Assembly (NCBI GenBank): GCA_020747015.1
Contig: JAGTJM010000011.1
Span: forward strand, 186,001-250,000
DNA: 64,000 bases
Reading direction: 5' to 3'
Source of the DNA: Pyrenochaeta sp. MPI-SDFR-AT-0127
Taxonomy: Eukaryota > Ascomycota > Dothideomycetes > Pleosporales > Cucurbitariaceae
Below the pieces are notes generated by a model that searched no databases, was not told the origin of the DNA, and was given only the letters and a program-made list of their open reading frames with translations. Both the position numbers and the translations under genes were made by a program. Below, one piece after another: positions 52,870 to 64,000 of the stretch (positions are counted from its first letter, which is position 1; the number at the start of each line of letters is the position of its first letter).

Positions 52870-55384
52870 ATGCCGGCCACTACTCTCTTTGTGCAACACC
52901 AACAACAAGTCCCTCCTGACGACGACGAGTACCGGGCAGACGACGTGCACTACTTCCCCCAGGCCGGGCCTCTGTACATCATCTCCGAGCATGAGTATGT
53001 CCGCTCACTGATCCCCATCCCTTGCGAGCGCAACGCCTGCGCCCACGCCCTCCCACACCGCATTGGGACGCCACTTGCTACTGCTACCCACCGACGAGCC
53101 CCCCGTCCGCTCATGGCGACGCTCACCTACTCGCACGATGCGCAGTCCGTCTTCGGGGCCCCGCCTGGCAGCCCCCCAGACCTGACAAACTCAAAGTCGT
53201 CCAAGTCGTCCAGCTTCCATTCGTCGACCCTCTCAGACTTCATGGGCCCCAGCGACCTCTCGCACTTTGAGGACATCAATCTGGACGAAGCGTCAGGTGG
53301 GCCTCCGTCATTCCCCATGCCTGCCAGCCCGTCTAATCGTGTCATCTATGAAGCCCCAAAACAGTCCCTTTCGAGTGCTCGGAGCCTCTCACATTCACAT
53401 GCCCATCCCGCGCACCACTCCTTCCGTGATCTGACTGGCGCCGCAAAACCAAGATACCCAAGCTTGAAGGGACAAGTCCACCATGCCGTCCAGAGGCAGC
53501 AACAGCAGCTGTCGGCGCCGGGCAAGCAGCTCCGCAGGGGGTTCACCTCGCCCTCGGCACCGTCGCTTACCAACATGAATCTCTCGGCTCCCACTCGCTC
53601 ATCACGGTCGCAATCACCCTCAAACTCGCAAAAATTTCCCTCCTCACCTCGCTCACTATCACGGCGGAGCTCTCACAACCTAGACGTCCTGCCGTCACCC
53701 GCCTTGAGCACCAGGAGACAGTCATGGCAGGACTCGAAACGAAAGACCGTCAAGGAGAGGGAGGCTGAATGCGACGACGAAGACGACGAACTACCGGAGG
53801 ATGCTGTCATCTGGAACATTCCCATTTCACCTCGGCCTGCTCAGGAGCGGTCACCGGCGCCGTCGGCTTGTGGTAGTCCGCCACAGACATCGCCGATTCC
53901 TAGCTCGGGCGAAGCTTCGTCCGCAAAGACTTCCCCTGCCCCTTCAATGTCACGCTTTACCCCACGGGACCCATCCCCCAATAGCTCGATAAGAGACGGT
54001 TCTCCACCCACACAATTAACAAGACAACGAACAAATACATGGCAAAACACCTACACTGCCCTCGACGCGGATGCGAGGAAGCTCACTGAGGCTTTGGAGG
54101 AATTCCAGAATGAGTTTGAGCGCAAGCAGGAGATTACAAGACAACAGCCTGGTCTCACACGATCAGCGTCCCTGAATCAATCAGAAACAAGGACAAAAAA
54201 ACCTGCGCTTCCGCCAGTCCGCAAGAGCGACCCTCTTATCGATCCTTTCCAGCCCTCAGCCGAAAAGCAAAAGTACCTCTCAAGAACACGACCCTCATGG
54301 CTCCCGCCCAAGAATCCCAAGGAAGAGAAGAAGCACCTCAAAGAATACCAGCGAATGTTGGCTCGTATTGAGGAAGCTGGTAAGTCTCTTGTTATACTGT
54401 AACCAATAACAGCACATCTGACATTTCACAGAGCGTCTCGAAGCACAACGTGCACAAGACGAAGCTCTTGCCCGCGAAAAGGCTTCTCGCATCAAAGCAG
54501 AATACTGGTCTGCCCTGCTTCTTCCCAACTGGGCCACTGAAATGACAAACCCCGAACTCCGCGCTACACATAGGAAAATGTGGTGGAATGGGATACCCCC
54601 GCGGTTACGAGGCCAGGTCTGGCAGAAAGCCATTGGAAATGATCTTGAGGTAACAGAGGGAACATACAAGATCGCGTTGGAAAAGGCAAAGGAGGAAATT
54701 AAACACTACGGTTACGAAGCGCTCGGAGGCCGTTATCTTCAAGTCGTTGAAGGCACAAGCACAGTTTTCCCAGAGTTAAAGATGTTCGCCGCGCGAACAA
54801 CACCAGAAGCCCAGGATGAACAACCGCTGCACCAGGATCTTGTAAACGTCTGTCTAGCTTATTCGACATACCGCCCTGACATCCTGCACTCGAGTTCTGG
54901 AATCCAACACATCGCCGCACTACTCCTCCTCAATCTCCCTGCACCGCAGACTTTCATCGCGCTCTCCAACTTGCTGAATCGCCCACTGCCACTGTCCTTC
55001 CTGGTTCAAGACGCCAACGCTGTCCACGCTGCATACTCCACTACGCTCCGTGCGCTCAACAAGAAGACCCCATCGCTAGCGCAGCGATTGGAGGTGCTTC
55101 GCGTAGAGCCGCGAGACTACATGTTTGATATGTTCAACAACTTATTCTGTGGAAGATTGGGCGTCGAACACGCAGCAAGAATCATGGATGTATACACTGT
55201 TGAGGGCGACAAGATCCCTCCCAGAGTTGCAGTCGCAATTTTAGGCATCCTAGAGGGTAACTGTGTCGAGGGTGATGCATCTCAAGTTGCGAGAACGCTG
55301 AGGGAGAAGCCCATTGAAATGGAAGCCGACGACTTCATGGCCAAGGTCTACGAAGCCGGCAAAAGCTCAGCAGCAAATCACTAA
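52870..55384 (+). CDS. TBC (Rab-GAP-like) domain protein lacking the usual finger residues
   Basis: Model: exon 1 52870-54379, intron 54380-54431 (52 nt, GTAAGT, CACAG), exon 2 54432-55384; 820 residues. The start is uncertain: MATLTYSHDAQSVFG at 53113 is a reasonable alternative, and a GTATGT at 52998 could be a donor. Residues 1-480 are disordered, Ser/Pro-rich. Then comes a charged coiled coil (KEEKKHLKEYQRMLARIEEA|ERLEAQRAQDEALAREKAS), followed by the TBC domain from about 555 (MWWNGIPPRLRGQVWQKAIG; then DLVNVCLAYSTYRPDI, GIQHIAALLLLNLP). TBC proteins stimulate GTP hydrolysis by Rab GTPases in membrane traffic, using Arg (IxxDxxR) and Gln (YxQG) fingers. Here the corresponding stretches read VVEGTSTVFPEL and LHSSSGIQ, so both fingers seem absent and GAP activity is doubtful. 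Confidence 0.88.
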
Positions 55385-57499
55385 TTCCAGTACCAATGTA
55401 CAAAGTTGAATAAGGGAGAAGTAAGAATTGGATATAAACACTAGAGAAGAGAGCAGAGACAAGGGGTGGGTGTACAAAGGAGGGAGAATAGAAAGGACGA
55501 TGATATACGAAATTAACGCAGCGAGAAAAACCATTTCGAATTCTGAGAGCTGCTTTAACACGCAACGCCGACCTCATTCTTAGCATTTTCGGCGTTCCAT
55601 ATTTATATCTTTTCCTTTGTCTTTGTTGTGGCTGTACCTCTTCTTCTATCTATGTGTATATACATATAACTTTTAGACTTTTAATGCGAAAACCCAATAA
55701 GGGGGTTAGTAGTAGGAAATAGAACCATGTCCATACACACATATAAATCTCAGCTTCTGCTATTTTGTTCGAATGAATGCATCGTCAACAAAAGTATCGC
55801 ATTCAACATGCCTGTCGGGAACAGGAAACTGGGCGATGCAGGAATCGGTCCACACGACTTGCGTCAAGTACGGCCCGGTGTTTTGGCAATGCCATTGCAT
55901 TCTTTCCTCATTTCCTGCAAAAGAAACCAAAAGAGAAACCAACTGAACAATGCAACAACCAAAGCAAACCACTAGTAACCCCACCCTTCCACAACCAGCC
56001 GACCAACATCCACAATCCCCCAAACAGATGCCCGCCAAATGGACCCTTCGCCCGTTCTCTGCCCCCATGCCCTCCACCGCACCAGTGCCCCTCAGCCCCT
56101 CACCGCCAGACCCTGAATACCGCGGTTCCTCTTCTTTTGCGCGTGTTTCGCGTCTCCGTGGGATCTTCCCTGACGTTTGTGTCACGGTGACGATGCGGCG
56201 CCCTTTTTTGGTGGCGTCTGCTAGGGGTGGTTCCTTCGAGGCGGACGCTAGAGTTTCATCTCCAGACGTAACACCATGGCGCAGGGAGGCGTGGCGGGTG
56301 GAGATTTGTGCACGGGAAGAGAGTGCGGGTGAGGCTTCTTGAGGATTTTGGAGAGAGAGACTGAGTGTGTGTGGAAATTTGGGATTGTGGACTGTGTGTG
56401 TTTATGACTGAATCGGTGCTTGAGACTGTGCATGGAGTGCACCATCCGTACCAAGATACCTCCTGAACACACGCTGTGAATCCCAAGACATCCAGTTCCG
56501 TTCAAAGGACCGAACTCGTATTCATGACGACGAACAGGCGTGTCCACGTCGACCCGCGGCGTCTGACGAACTTTCAATGCCCCCGCGTCTGAAACTGGCC
56601 GAGTATATGCTTGTCCAGAGGGCCATTCCCTCATTCGGAGCCGGGAGCAAGCCTGTCTGCATCAGCACCAGAATAGAATCTCCAGGTAACAAGAACAAGC
56701 AACCAAGGTAGAAGGAAAGTATAGCTCAGACTGGTGTGTATGATATCGCACATTGTAACCACATAAACGGGGGGTTTACTGAGTACGCAGTATCTGTAAG
56801 AAAGTTTGCTCGCGTGAGGGATGGTTAAGGCCCACAAGAGCACTTCAGTCATCTTTGCCGGTGGAGATGAAAATGTGGTGAAGAAAATGTTTACATACCA
56901 GTACACGGACTTTGAGGCGCTGCGTCGATACATGTTAAATCACGAGCGAGATGTTTGATTGAGCTTCTATTTCCCAGTCTCGGGAGACGCGACGTGATAG
57001 TACCGCCACTACCAGCGTGATGAGACGCCTCACCGCTCTGCAGTGAGTAGTATGTTTGCACGGTCACAGTGGAATCATTTCGATAGCTAGGTAGAGAGTT
57101 AGAGGACGTTGGAAGAGTGTTTTCAAAGCTCGCAAGCGTTCGTGTTTAGATTGGCGTTGTGCCTCGTCACAGGAGTTTGATTTAACGCTAGGCCCGATTC
57201 CGCACAACACCTCGTTAGCAATCAAACATGAAAATTTATATGTCATACACAATGGTACGCTAATCATGTTCATGCCTGGAAACTGTGAATGCAGTGCTTT
57301 AGCTTGCTCAATCAGGCTGTGGCGCGAGTTGCACCAGATGACATGTTAAGTCTTGTGATGCATCTCGAGGACATGATAGCAATTTCATAATTCATCATAT
57401 TCCGTTCTACTAATATTGCTCATACGAGCTAGCCAATACCATGCCAAATAACATTATCATTCAGAACATGGCATCCAACATCATTCATATCTCTGGTCC
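55385..57499. other. 2.1-kb gap between convergent genes
   Basis: Holds the 3' flank of the TBC gene and of the synaptojanin-like gene (minus). Overlapping open frames near 55760-56630 are listed or rejected separately. From about 56640 to 57490 the sequence is AT-rich with no supported gene, RNA or repeat. Confidence 0.4.
55950..56342 (+). CDS. Doubtful small Pro/Ser-rich open frame
   Basis: A 130-codon frame with a Pro/Gln-rich start (MQQPKQTTSNPTLPQPADQH) and then a more ordinary segment (FARVSRLRGIFPDVCVTVTM). An internal ATG would start MPAKWTLRPFSAPMP. No family was recognised, and frames of similar length overlap it on the other strand (55760-56185 and 56248-56634). It sits alone in a 2.1-kb gap, so a short real gene is possible, but the sequence alone does not separate it from chance. 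Confidence 0.25.
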   Translation: MQQPKQTTSNPTLPQPADQHPQSPKQMPAKWTLRPFSAPMPSTAPVPLSPSPPDPEYRGSSSFARVSRLRGIFPDVCVTVTMRRPFLVASARGGSFEADARVSSPDVTPWRREAWRVEICAREESAGEAS

Positions 57500-60400
57500 T
57501 CATCTCACAGGTCTCAGGACCTCCCAGTCCTTCAAGCCAGCCATGTCCTCCGGCTCATCATCCATGAGATTTCTACTTGCTCCTCTCCCGCCACCACTGC
57601 CATTGCTAGCCATACTCAACCCTGTCCCTGTTCTCGGCGGGAGTTGCGGTGGCCTCTCATCTCCTCCCATGAGATTTACAGGCTTCCTTTTCGATAGATC
57701 TGGAGGCGCAGCCATCGAACGCCTGGGAGCAGGCACCTGTGGTCTCCGTTCACTTTCAGGAGATGGCTCGTCGCGATATCCTCGTTGATTTGTACTTGAC
57801 GAGGTGGTCGAATTGGGCGATATGGCGTTGGAGAGGAGGGAAGGCTTTTTGGTTGGTATAGGTGGAGGGGCTGGTTTGCGGAGGACTTGTGGTTTGCTTG
57901 ATGATGTGTTTGGGGGTGACGCTGAAAAGGAGCCAGGCTGTGTAGGTCGGTAAGGTAAGGCGGGTAGGGAATGTGTTGATGCGCTGGAAGTAGTTCGTCT
58001 GAGATCATTGTTCGCATCGCGACTACCATCGTTGCTCAGTATCTGTGCTGCATGGCTAGGGTAGAGAGGTGCATTGAGTTTCCTAGCCATGGGATTGTGT
58101 TGTGGGGCACCGGCTTGTTGTAAGCTCGTCGTCGAGCTTGACATCGAGCTCGGTGTGCTCATGCCACTGTAATCAGATGGACGGGCTCTCTGGGAACCCC
58201 TTGCTGGGGGTGGGTCTGGTCTACCATTGTTGTTCAACCTCTTGACGTCCACCCAGTCCGGTTCTGGACTTGGCGTGAACGGGTTACTGGGTCGATTTGG
58301 ATTTGGGAAGTGGTCGTTAGATGGCGGTTGGACGCGTGCTTTAGCCGGAAGACCTTGTGGGAATTATGAGTACGATTGCCAGCAAGGGGACGAAGACGGA
58401 TATACCATTGTCAAGCCACCACTTCCTCCGGTCTGAGCTTGCAGGTGGCAATCCTGGCTCAACACTCTCATACCCTAACAAGTCCTCGTCATCGGACTCA
58501 TCTTCGCCCAAATGACCTCCTGCTCTAGTATCGCCCACGACTTCTCTTCTCTGCCTATACAGGGCCGCCTTTAGGGCGTCCTTCTTTTTCTCGTCGACTC
58601 GTTGAACAAGGACTTGAAATGTCGCGTATACAGGCCGATGATCAGAAAACCTGAGCGGTGCAGAGTCGTAATGTATCTGTCGGATATTGTCACCTTTGCG
58701 CAATACACGATCACACCATGCTGGAATGCGGGCTTTCTCAGAGGTGTCGAATTGGTCGCTGTTGAGGTCGTATTTGTAAGTCGGTGGAAAGGTAATGCGG
58801 GCTTCAGAGTAATAAGGGAAGGTCAGACCGGCGACCATTTGAAGGTTGAGCTGCAAGCGTTAGGTTTGAATTAAGTCATTGGTCCTACAAACTTACTTGG
58901 TCATTGTCGTACAAGGTTTCAAGGTCACCAACATGACATAGCCGCTGGACCTTATCATTGCTCAGGCCAATTCGGTAGTTGAAGTCACCCAACCAGATGA
59001 CAGTGTCATGATCTTCTATGGATCGATTTCTCTGGAAACGTAGTCCGTGGCTTATAGTCTTGTAGTCACGATTCCTTTCCTCATAATTGGCGAAGCCAGC
59101 CGCAAGATGGGCTGTGACTAGGCATATCGAGGTATTGGCGTATTCAAAGCGGATAGCTACAGCCCCCTTGTTGCCTGCCATGCCAGACATACCAGTCTAT
59201 GATTCCAGTTAGATTCATGTAATCAGGGTCGAACTCGCAGGTGCTTACCTTTTTCAAACTGCCCTCGACATTCTTGATATGCTTGAGACAGTCTGATCTA
59301 ATAAAGACCGACAAGCTCGCTCCGACAAGTTGTCCACCCCGAAGGATTACATACTCGTCCTTCCCATGTTTTTCCGCGTTCCTGTTCAGGCATTTCTTTA
59401 CAGCATTTTCCCACATTTCTCGTCTGGCTGGATCTGTCGACATGATTTGCTGAGGACTCAAATCAACAATTTCCTGGAACCCTACCGCCACAATCTCAGG
59501 ACACTGCTGTGAAGGGTCGACATTTGGACACAACCATGGTGACAAGTCATCCTTGATACCGTGGGTCTTGCCGTTCAAGTTGAAAGTTCCCACGAGGATA
59601 TTGATCATCTCTGTCTCCGAATATTCTGCGGAACGTTTTGTAAGCTCCGCAACAACGAAGTCATTGACTGGATCGTAGAGATGGACTGGGACTTGACCCA
59701 TCAGACGCCCAAGGAGCACATCGATAGTGTTTTGTCGTCCTTTGTCGGCAAAATTGTTGATGTACATGCGCGTTGCGCTTTTGCGAGCATCTGCCAAAGC
59801 TCCAGCAAGCGACATTTTGCCATGTCGCGTGAAAGAAGACTTGAGTGCTCCAGTTCCAGCATATATCCTTGATAATGCATCGCCATTATCTGCCCACATG
59901 CTTGAATGCCGAACCCAAAAGTCGTTGCTGGCTTTCAGACTCTTGTGGCTGAGGAAGATTTCCAAAGCCATTTTGCTGATGATGGTCTGAACAAGGTTTG
60001 TTCGGTCTAGACAGTCCAAACAGTTCGTTCTAAAGATTCCCTCTTGTTGTAGTATCGACATCGTCCGTCTAATTCTGTGATCTTGCCCATTTGTTCTGGA
60101 ATCTTCGTCTACATCTTCTGAAAGATAATAATTGAAACCTTCTGCAGAATCCTGAATCCAGCGGGCAATCATGCTGGCCATTTCGTATCCACCAGGTCCC
60201 CGAGTTTCGGCGTGGAAGTCATATTCAGTAAGCTTGATAAGTTCGCGTTCTCTGTCGACCTTCTCGCCCACGTAATTCAATGGACTCCTCTTGATATGGC
60301 CGCGGTATCTTTCCGTCAGTTCTATCTCGTTGGGTTTTTCGTTGCTCAAAAGGTTCACAACGTGTATAGCTCCATAGCTCAACTCTAGGTTTTCAAAGTG

Positions 60401-61468
60401 TTTGTCAAAAGCCGGCTGCGTTGCGTCTGGAGACCGTGTGATGGTGATCTTCTGCTGCCCGGGCAAAAGTCCTGATTGCTGTTCCCAGAATACCGGCACA
60501 CTCCCGCGGACCTGAACATACGAGAAGCAAGCTCCAGATGGCGCCCAGTATATCGTCTCAGTCTCCACGAAATTGGCGACATTCCCATCATCGTCGATAC
60601 CCCGCGAATTGAAGCGTGTGCCAGCCCTTCTGCATGATAGTCTGGATATAAGCGTCATGGACGATGGCATACCAGACCCTGGAACTTTGATAGGCGCCAA
60701 AGACGTAGGGATCGTGATTGTAAGCGCAAAGCCGCGGATTGCAGAAGTCAGAATTCCTGAAGCGTCCAGCGCATCTTTGTCCCGTGGCGCCAGTCTGCTC
60801 CTAAAGTCCACCAACGGCTGAATCATGTACGAGTTCCATAAAAACCCAGCGTCCAAGCTGTCAATCGACACAGTTGCAGCATCTGTTGTTCGGTCTTGTA
60901 GGCGCCTCGTGAGGTCAAAGTCCGAGCTGTAGTAGAAGGTGCCGCTGCTCAACAGCTTCTTGAGCGCCAAACATGGATGTTCTAGCGGTGACTGCTCCTT
61001 CCTGCCTCCAAAGCCCATTTCATAGCCCTCGTCGTCTATTGTGTCTGTCGGATATGGATTGACTTCGTCGTTGAGAAGGGCATCGTAGCTGGAACTGGTC
61101 AGGCAGTAGAATCCCACCGAGAATATCCTCTGCACCGTCTCGCCTGGTCGCACTGTTGCTACCTTGCTTGCCCCAGTGACCACCACGAGGAATACATCGC
61201 CGTTTACCGTGATCAGTCCTAGGGTGCCATGTGCGTTTACAGAGTGCAGCGATCGGTAGTCGTTCAGGTCCACGTCTTCCACTTTTGAGAACTCGACCAT
61301 GCAGCGTGCTGCACCCGAGCCATTGCTACCCAGCGACGTCGACGAGGCATTGAAGTTTCCATTGTTCTCGCTAGAAGAGGAGCTATGTCGGAGGACGAGG
61401 GCGTGGGAAGGGGTAGTGAGGGCGATTGCGCGGTGTGGGTAATCTTTAATCAGGACGCGGATGGACAT
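57500..61468 (-). CDS. Synaptojanin-like inositol polyphosphate phosphatase (Sac1 + 5-phosphatase)
   Basis: Model (minus): exons 61468-59249, 59196-58897, 58850-58406, 58353-57500; introns 52, 46 and 52 nt; 1272 residues. The N-terminal Sac1 domain (about 60-560) has the catalytic CX5R motif in RTNCLDCLDRTNLVQT (about 485). The 5-phosphatase domain follows (about 610-950): LVGTFNLNGKTHGI, KKTGMSGMAGNKGAVAIRF restored by splicing, WLGDFNYRI (about 807) and PAWCDRVL (about 881). The C-terminal part (about 990-1272) is Pro/Ser-rich with PxxP stretches (PAPPPIPTKKPS, RPPQLPPRTG), suited to SH3 partners. This is the Inp51/52/53 architecture: hydrolysis of PI(4,5)P2 and other phosphoinositides at endocytic sites and endosomes. 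Both catalytic centres look intact. Confidence 0.95.
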
Positions 61469-62115
61469 TGTCGGCGGAGGACAGCTGCAGGGTTCGACAG
61501 GCCAGACCCTCTAAACATGTCCAACAGCTCGGTTGTACTCTTGTTCAAACTACCCTGGTGTTTTCCGTGACGAGGAGTGGCAGTCGTGGTAGGTCAGCAC
61601 GTGTGCTTTTTGGCGGTCACATTCAGCTCGTCAATAATGTTGGCTTGAAAGACAAATCGCAGCGCTTGGAAGCCGAATAACTCCACTGGTGCCCGAAACT
61701 CCACAGGGTGTCCCTGTCGCACTGGCTTACAGAGGCTACTGCTTGTGGGGATCAATTGGGAAATATCGGGGCCCATCACAAACATGTCATCACCCAGAAT
61801 AGTTGATGTCGGATCACTCGGCGTCATTCCCATTCGCTAGTGGTGGTGGCATTCGACCAAGAACGGACCATGATATACATGGGCTCTCCAGGTTCAGTCG
61901 AGCAGAATCTGGAATATGTTGGCGCATACAGGGAATGCGAAAATCACTTTTAAAAGCATAATGCTCCATACACAAGTTCATTAAAGCTCGCCCAAAGCAA
62001 TTCTCCAAAAAAAAAATTACTGTCAAGTCGAAAAAGAAGCGGCTTGTTGCTCATACAAGAACTAGAACATCTAGAGAACAAAGAACGCATAACTCCCGAA
62101 TAAGCCACTCTACGC
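61469..62115. other. Intergenic flank
   Basis: Promoter of the synaptojanin-like gene and 3' flank of the Arg/Ser-rich protein gene, with a short poly-A run near 62009. No supported coding sequence. Confidence 0.5.
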
Positions 62116-62733
62116 TCATCGCCTGTACTCCCTCCTTCTCCTTCCATCCTCGTCCACAATACTAACTCTCGTGTTCGTTTCTCTGTAACTGCCCCTAGGA
62201 TCCTCATATCCGCCCCTGCTCCGACTCCTCTCGCGCCTGCGGTACCTGTCTGAATAGTCGCTCTCACTAGGCGCCGGCTCTACGTAGCGAAAGTGCTCAT
62301 AGCGTGGACTCCGCTCTGGACTGTACGCTCGCTCGCGCCTGACCTCACGCTCGCGGTATACGTACTCGCTACGCGGCGGGCTAGAGCTGCGTGAGGTTAC
62401 CGAAGAGCGAGGGGAGACCTCGACGTAGTGCGCATTATGGTGATGGTGTGAGGAGATATGGCTGGGCGGGGCGGGGACAGGCATGGGCATTGGCGGGGGT
62501 TCCACGAAGACAGGAACAGGCTGCGGTGCAGGTATTTGTAGTGGCTTCGGCGTGGGCACGGCAATGTAGGATCCTGATGGCCGGGGAGAAGATTCGCGCA
62601 CAATCTCGTTGCGCGAGTAGCGGCGGACCGAGGTGTGCGAGGCGCGGCGCCTGGGGGACGGCGAGCGGTTGCGCTGCACGACGCGATAAGGGACTACGAC
62701 ATCTTCCTCTTGCTTGACTTTGACGAGACACAT
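62116..62733 (-). CDS. Arg/Ser/Pro/Tyr-rich hypothetical protein
   Basis: Single exon, 205 residues. The first residues MCLVKVKQEEDVVVPYRVVQ are ordered-looking and resemble a short conserved start I associate with fungal hypothetical proteins. Everything after is low complexity: SPSPRRRASH, a Pro block (IPAPQPVPVFVEPPPMPMPV), a His run (HHHHN), and a long Arg/Tyr/Ser/Glu region with RRRERSRSRGGYEDPRG ending RREYRR. This recalls RS-type RNA-binding or phosphorylation-dependent proteins, but there is no RRM or other domain, so function is unknown. Strong codon-level bias toward a consistent low-complexity protein supports a real gene. Confidence 0.7.
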   Translation of the reverse strand: MCLVKVKQEEDVVVPYRVVQRNRSPSPRRRASHTSVRRYSRNEIVRESSPRPSGSYIAVPTPKPLQIPAPQPVPVFVEPPPMPMPVPAPPSHISSHHHHNAHYVEVSPRSSVTSRSSSPPRSEYVYREREVRRERAYSPERSPRYEHFRYVEPAPSESDYSDRYRRRERSRSRGGYEDPRGSYRETNTRVSIVDEDGRRRREYRR

Positions 62734-63448
62734 GGTAGCTTCTTCTACGTGCTCTGCGAGGGTTGAATGTTGGAAGCGTCAATGCGATCGCGATGTGATT
62801 CGTGGGGCGATCTCGAACGTGGGGGGGTTCGATCTGGGACGGGACGGAAAGAACCACAAACCAAGGGAATCTTCAAACCAGCAGTAACGGGGTCAGAAAG
62901 TGCTCAGCGCAAACGAGCGACAACCGAGAATGTTAAGAGATGGCGGAGGGCGTGAGATGCCTGACAAGTTGGGCTGGCAGATGCCCAGCCACACATCCGG
63001 ACCCCATGTCCAGGTCAAGCTGCTCCGCCTTGGAACAGAGCATGTGCAAGGTGACGACGTCTGACCTATTGGGTTTTAGCGCGCCATACTGCCCTCTTAG
63101 CTTCAGGTACAGGCCGTACTCGACACTGTCCTCAACTGTACGCGTGCACAAAGGAAACATCACATGTAGCGAAGAAACTTCGAGTTCGTAATATACGTCC
63201 GTGATCACATTGATGCTAAATAGAGACAAAAGAACCCGCCAAATCACTACCGCTAGATATGTTTACAGCATTCGCATGCGCCTGATCGATATGAATCGAT
63301 TTCAATGCCAACCGCCGGCCTCAAAGTCGTGTCTCAACACAATCGTCTCACGCTAATAGATTCAATGCCAATTCGTATCTTAGCTCAATGAGCTTCATCT
63401 TCCGAATCCAGGGATATCTGTCTACCAAAGTCTAACGGTGAATGACTA
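62734..63448. other. Intergenic flank
   Basis: Promoter of the Arg/Ser-rich protein gene and 3' flank of the gene cut by the right edge. Short open frames present here lack any motif. Confidence 0.5.
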
Positions 63449-64000
63449 CTAGTCATCCAAGTTGAATGGCTTATCCTCGAGTGTAACGCCCCGAGGGGCG
63501 GCCTCCTCGCTCCTCAAGCTTCCGGTAGAGTCCCTGTTACCTCTTGCTAAGCTACCCGCCTGCTTCCTGGGGAGGGGCACTCGAGTGCTCGACGGTGCTG
63601 GGTGTTCGACTGGAGCAGCAGCGGGCTCTGCAGAGCCGTTCGTAGCCGTTGTTGGCTCAGCACTAGGACTATCAGGGTTTCCAGGTACTTCAAGAGAAGT
63701 GCGATTACCAGTATTCTTCCGTGTTTCAGTTGGAGATGCGGTATTGACTGGAAAGCGGGTCTGGCTGCGATCACGACGGTGCGATCCAGAGCCACGGGCA
63801 CCGGGCCCAGGCGATGCCGCTCGAGGAGAACGCTGAGCAACAATGGCCCGTTGGCGCTCTTCCATGTTGGCCCGTCGGTTGCTCTCATCAGTTGAGATGG
63901 CGCGCGGACGCTGAGCGCCTGATGCTGAGTGAGTGAGCGTGCTGGCGCGCTTCAATTCTCCAAAAATCGCATCTTTGTGCGCAAACAGGTCGCGAACGAG
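63449..64000 (-). CDS. Disordered protein, C-terminal part (5' truncated by window edge)
   Basis: The frame is open from the right edge to a stop at 63449-63451; 183 residues are visible. The first residues (LVRDLFAHKDAIFGELKRAS) look like the end of an ordered, helical domain. The remainder is disordered and rich in Ser, Pro, Ala, Arg and Thr (RSPRAASPGPGARGSGSHRR; PSAEPTTATNGSAEPAAAPV), with a final acidic VTLEDKPFNLDD. An internal ATG at 63955 exists, but the upstream frame is coding-like, so the gene continues outside the window. I do not recognise the family with certainty. Confidence 0.65.
   Translation of the reverse strand, partial: LVRDLFAHKDAIFGELKRASTLTHSASGAQRPRAISTDESNRRANMEERQRAIVAQRSPRAASPGPGARGSGSHRRDRSQTRFPVNTASPTETRKNTGNRTSLEVPGNPDSPSAEPTTATNGSAEPAAAPVEHPAPSSTRVPLPRKQAGSLARGNRDSTGSLRSEEAAPRGVTLEDKPFNLDD

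Noticed and set aside
55760..56634. Two minus-strand frames (141 and 128 codons) in the 2.1-kb gap
   Set aside because: They overlap each other and a plus-strand frame; the Cys/Gly- or His/Ser-rich translations look like non-coding reads of biased DNA.

Overview
The window looks like nuclear DNA of a filamentous ascomycete (Pezizomycotina). The support is many protein genes interrupted by short introns (mostly 44-60 nt) with GTAAGT/GTACGT-type donors and CTAAC-like branch sites, Zn2Cys6 transcription factors, a secreted GH7 cellobiohydrolase, an NB-ARC/TPR receptor with a fungal-type N terminus, and orthologues of conserved fungal genes (YTM1, TRM112, KHA1, a ZW10/Dsl1-type protein, synaptojanin-like phosphatase, telomerase). 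A Dothideomycete-like fungus is my guess from overall protein similarity as remembered; no marker here proves it. Gene models below were built by hand, joining open frames across introns so that phase and known family motifs agree.

Left half (about 1-31 kb), accessory in character: end of an MFS monocarboxylate-type transporter; a decayed TPR (kinesin light chain type) gene relic; a four-helix membrane protein; a GH7 cellobiohydrolase diverging from a Zn2Cys6 regulator; a Kha1-type K+/H+ antiporter; a small acidic protein; an AIF/AMID-like FAD oxidoreductase; a second Zn2Cys6 regulator; a 1407-residue zinc finger/NB-ARC/TPR protein standing head to head with a DUF7580-type protein; an AsaB/GA4-desaturase-like oxygenase; and a secreted GMC oxidoreductase. 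The NB-ARC gene and its divergent DUF7580 neighbour are the best candidate for an uncharacterised paired (innate immunity/allorecognition-like) module.

Right half (about 31-64 kb), mostly housekeeping: M16 metallopeptidase (YOL098C/Sdd3 type), ZW10/Dsl1-type tethering protein with tryptophan-acidic repeats, YTM1, TRM112, a DH-BAR-SH3 Rho GEF, a nine-exon telomerase reverse transcriptase (divergent from the GEF), a TBC-domain protein that lacks the usual catalytic finger residues, a Sac1 plus 5-phosphatase synaptojanin-like protein, an Arg/Ser-rich protein, and the end of a disordered protein cut by the right edge.

No rRNA, tRNA, CRISPR array, intact transposon or telomeric repeat was recognised. 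Intergenic gaps over 300 bases are listed with what they hold.
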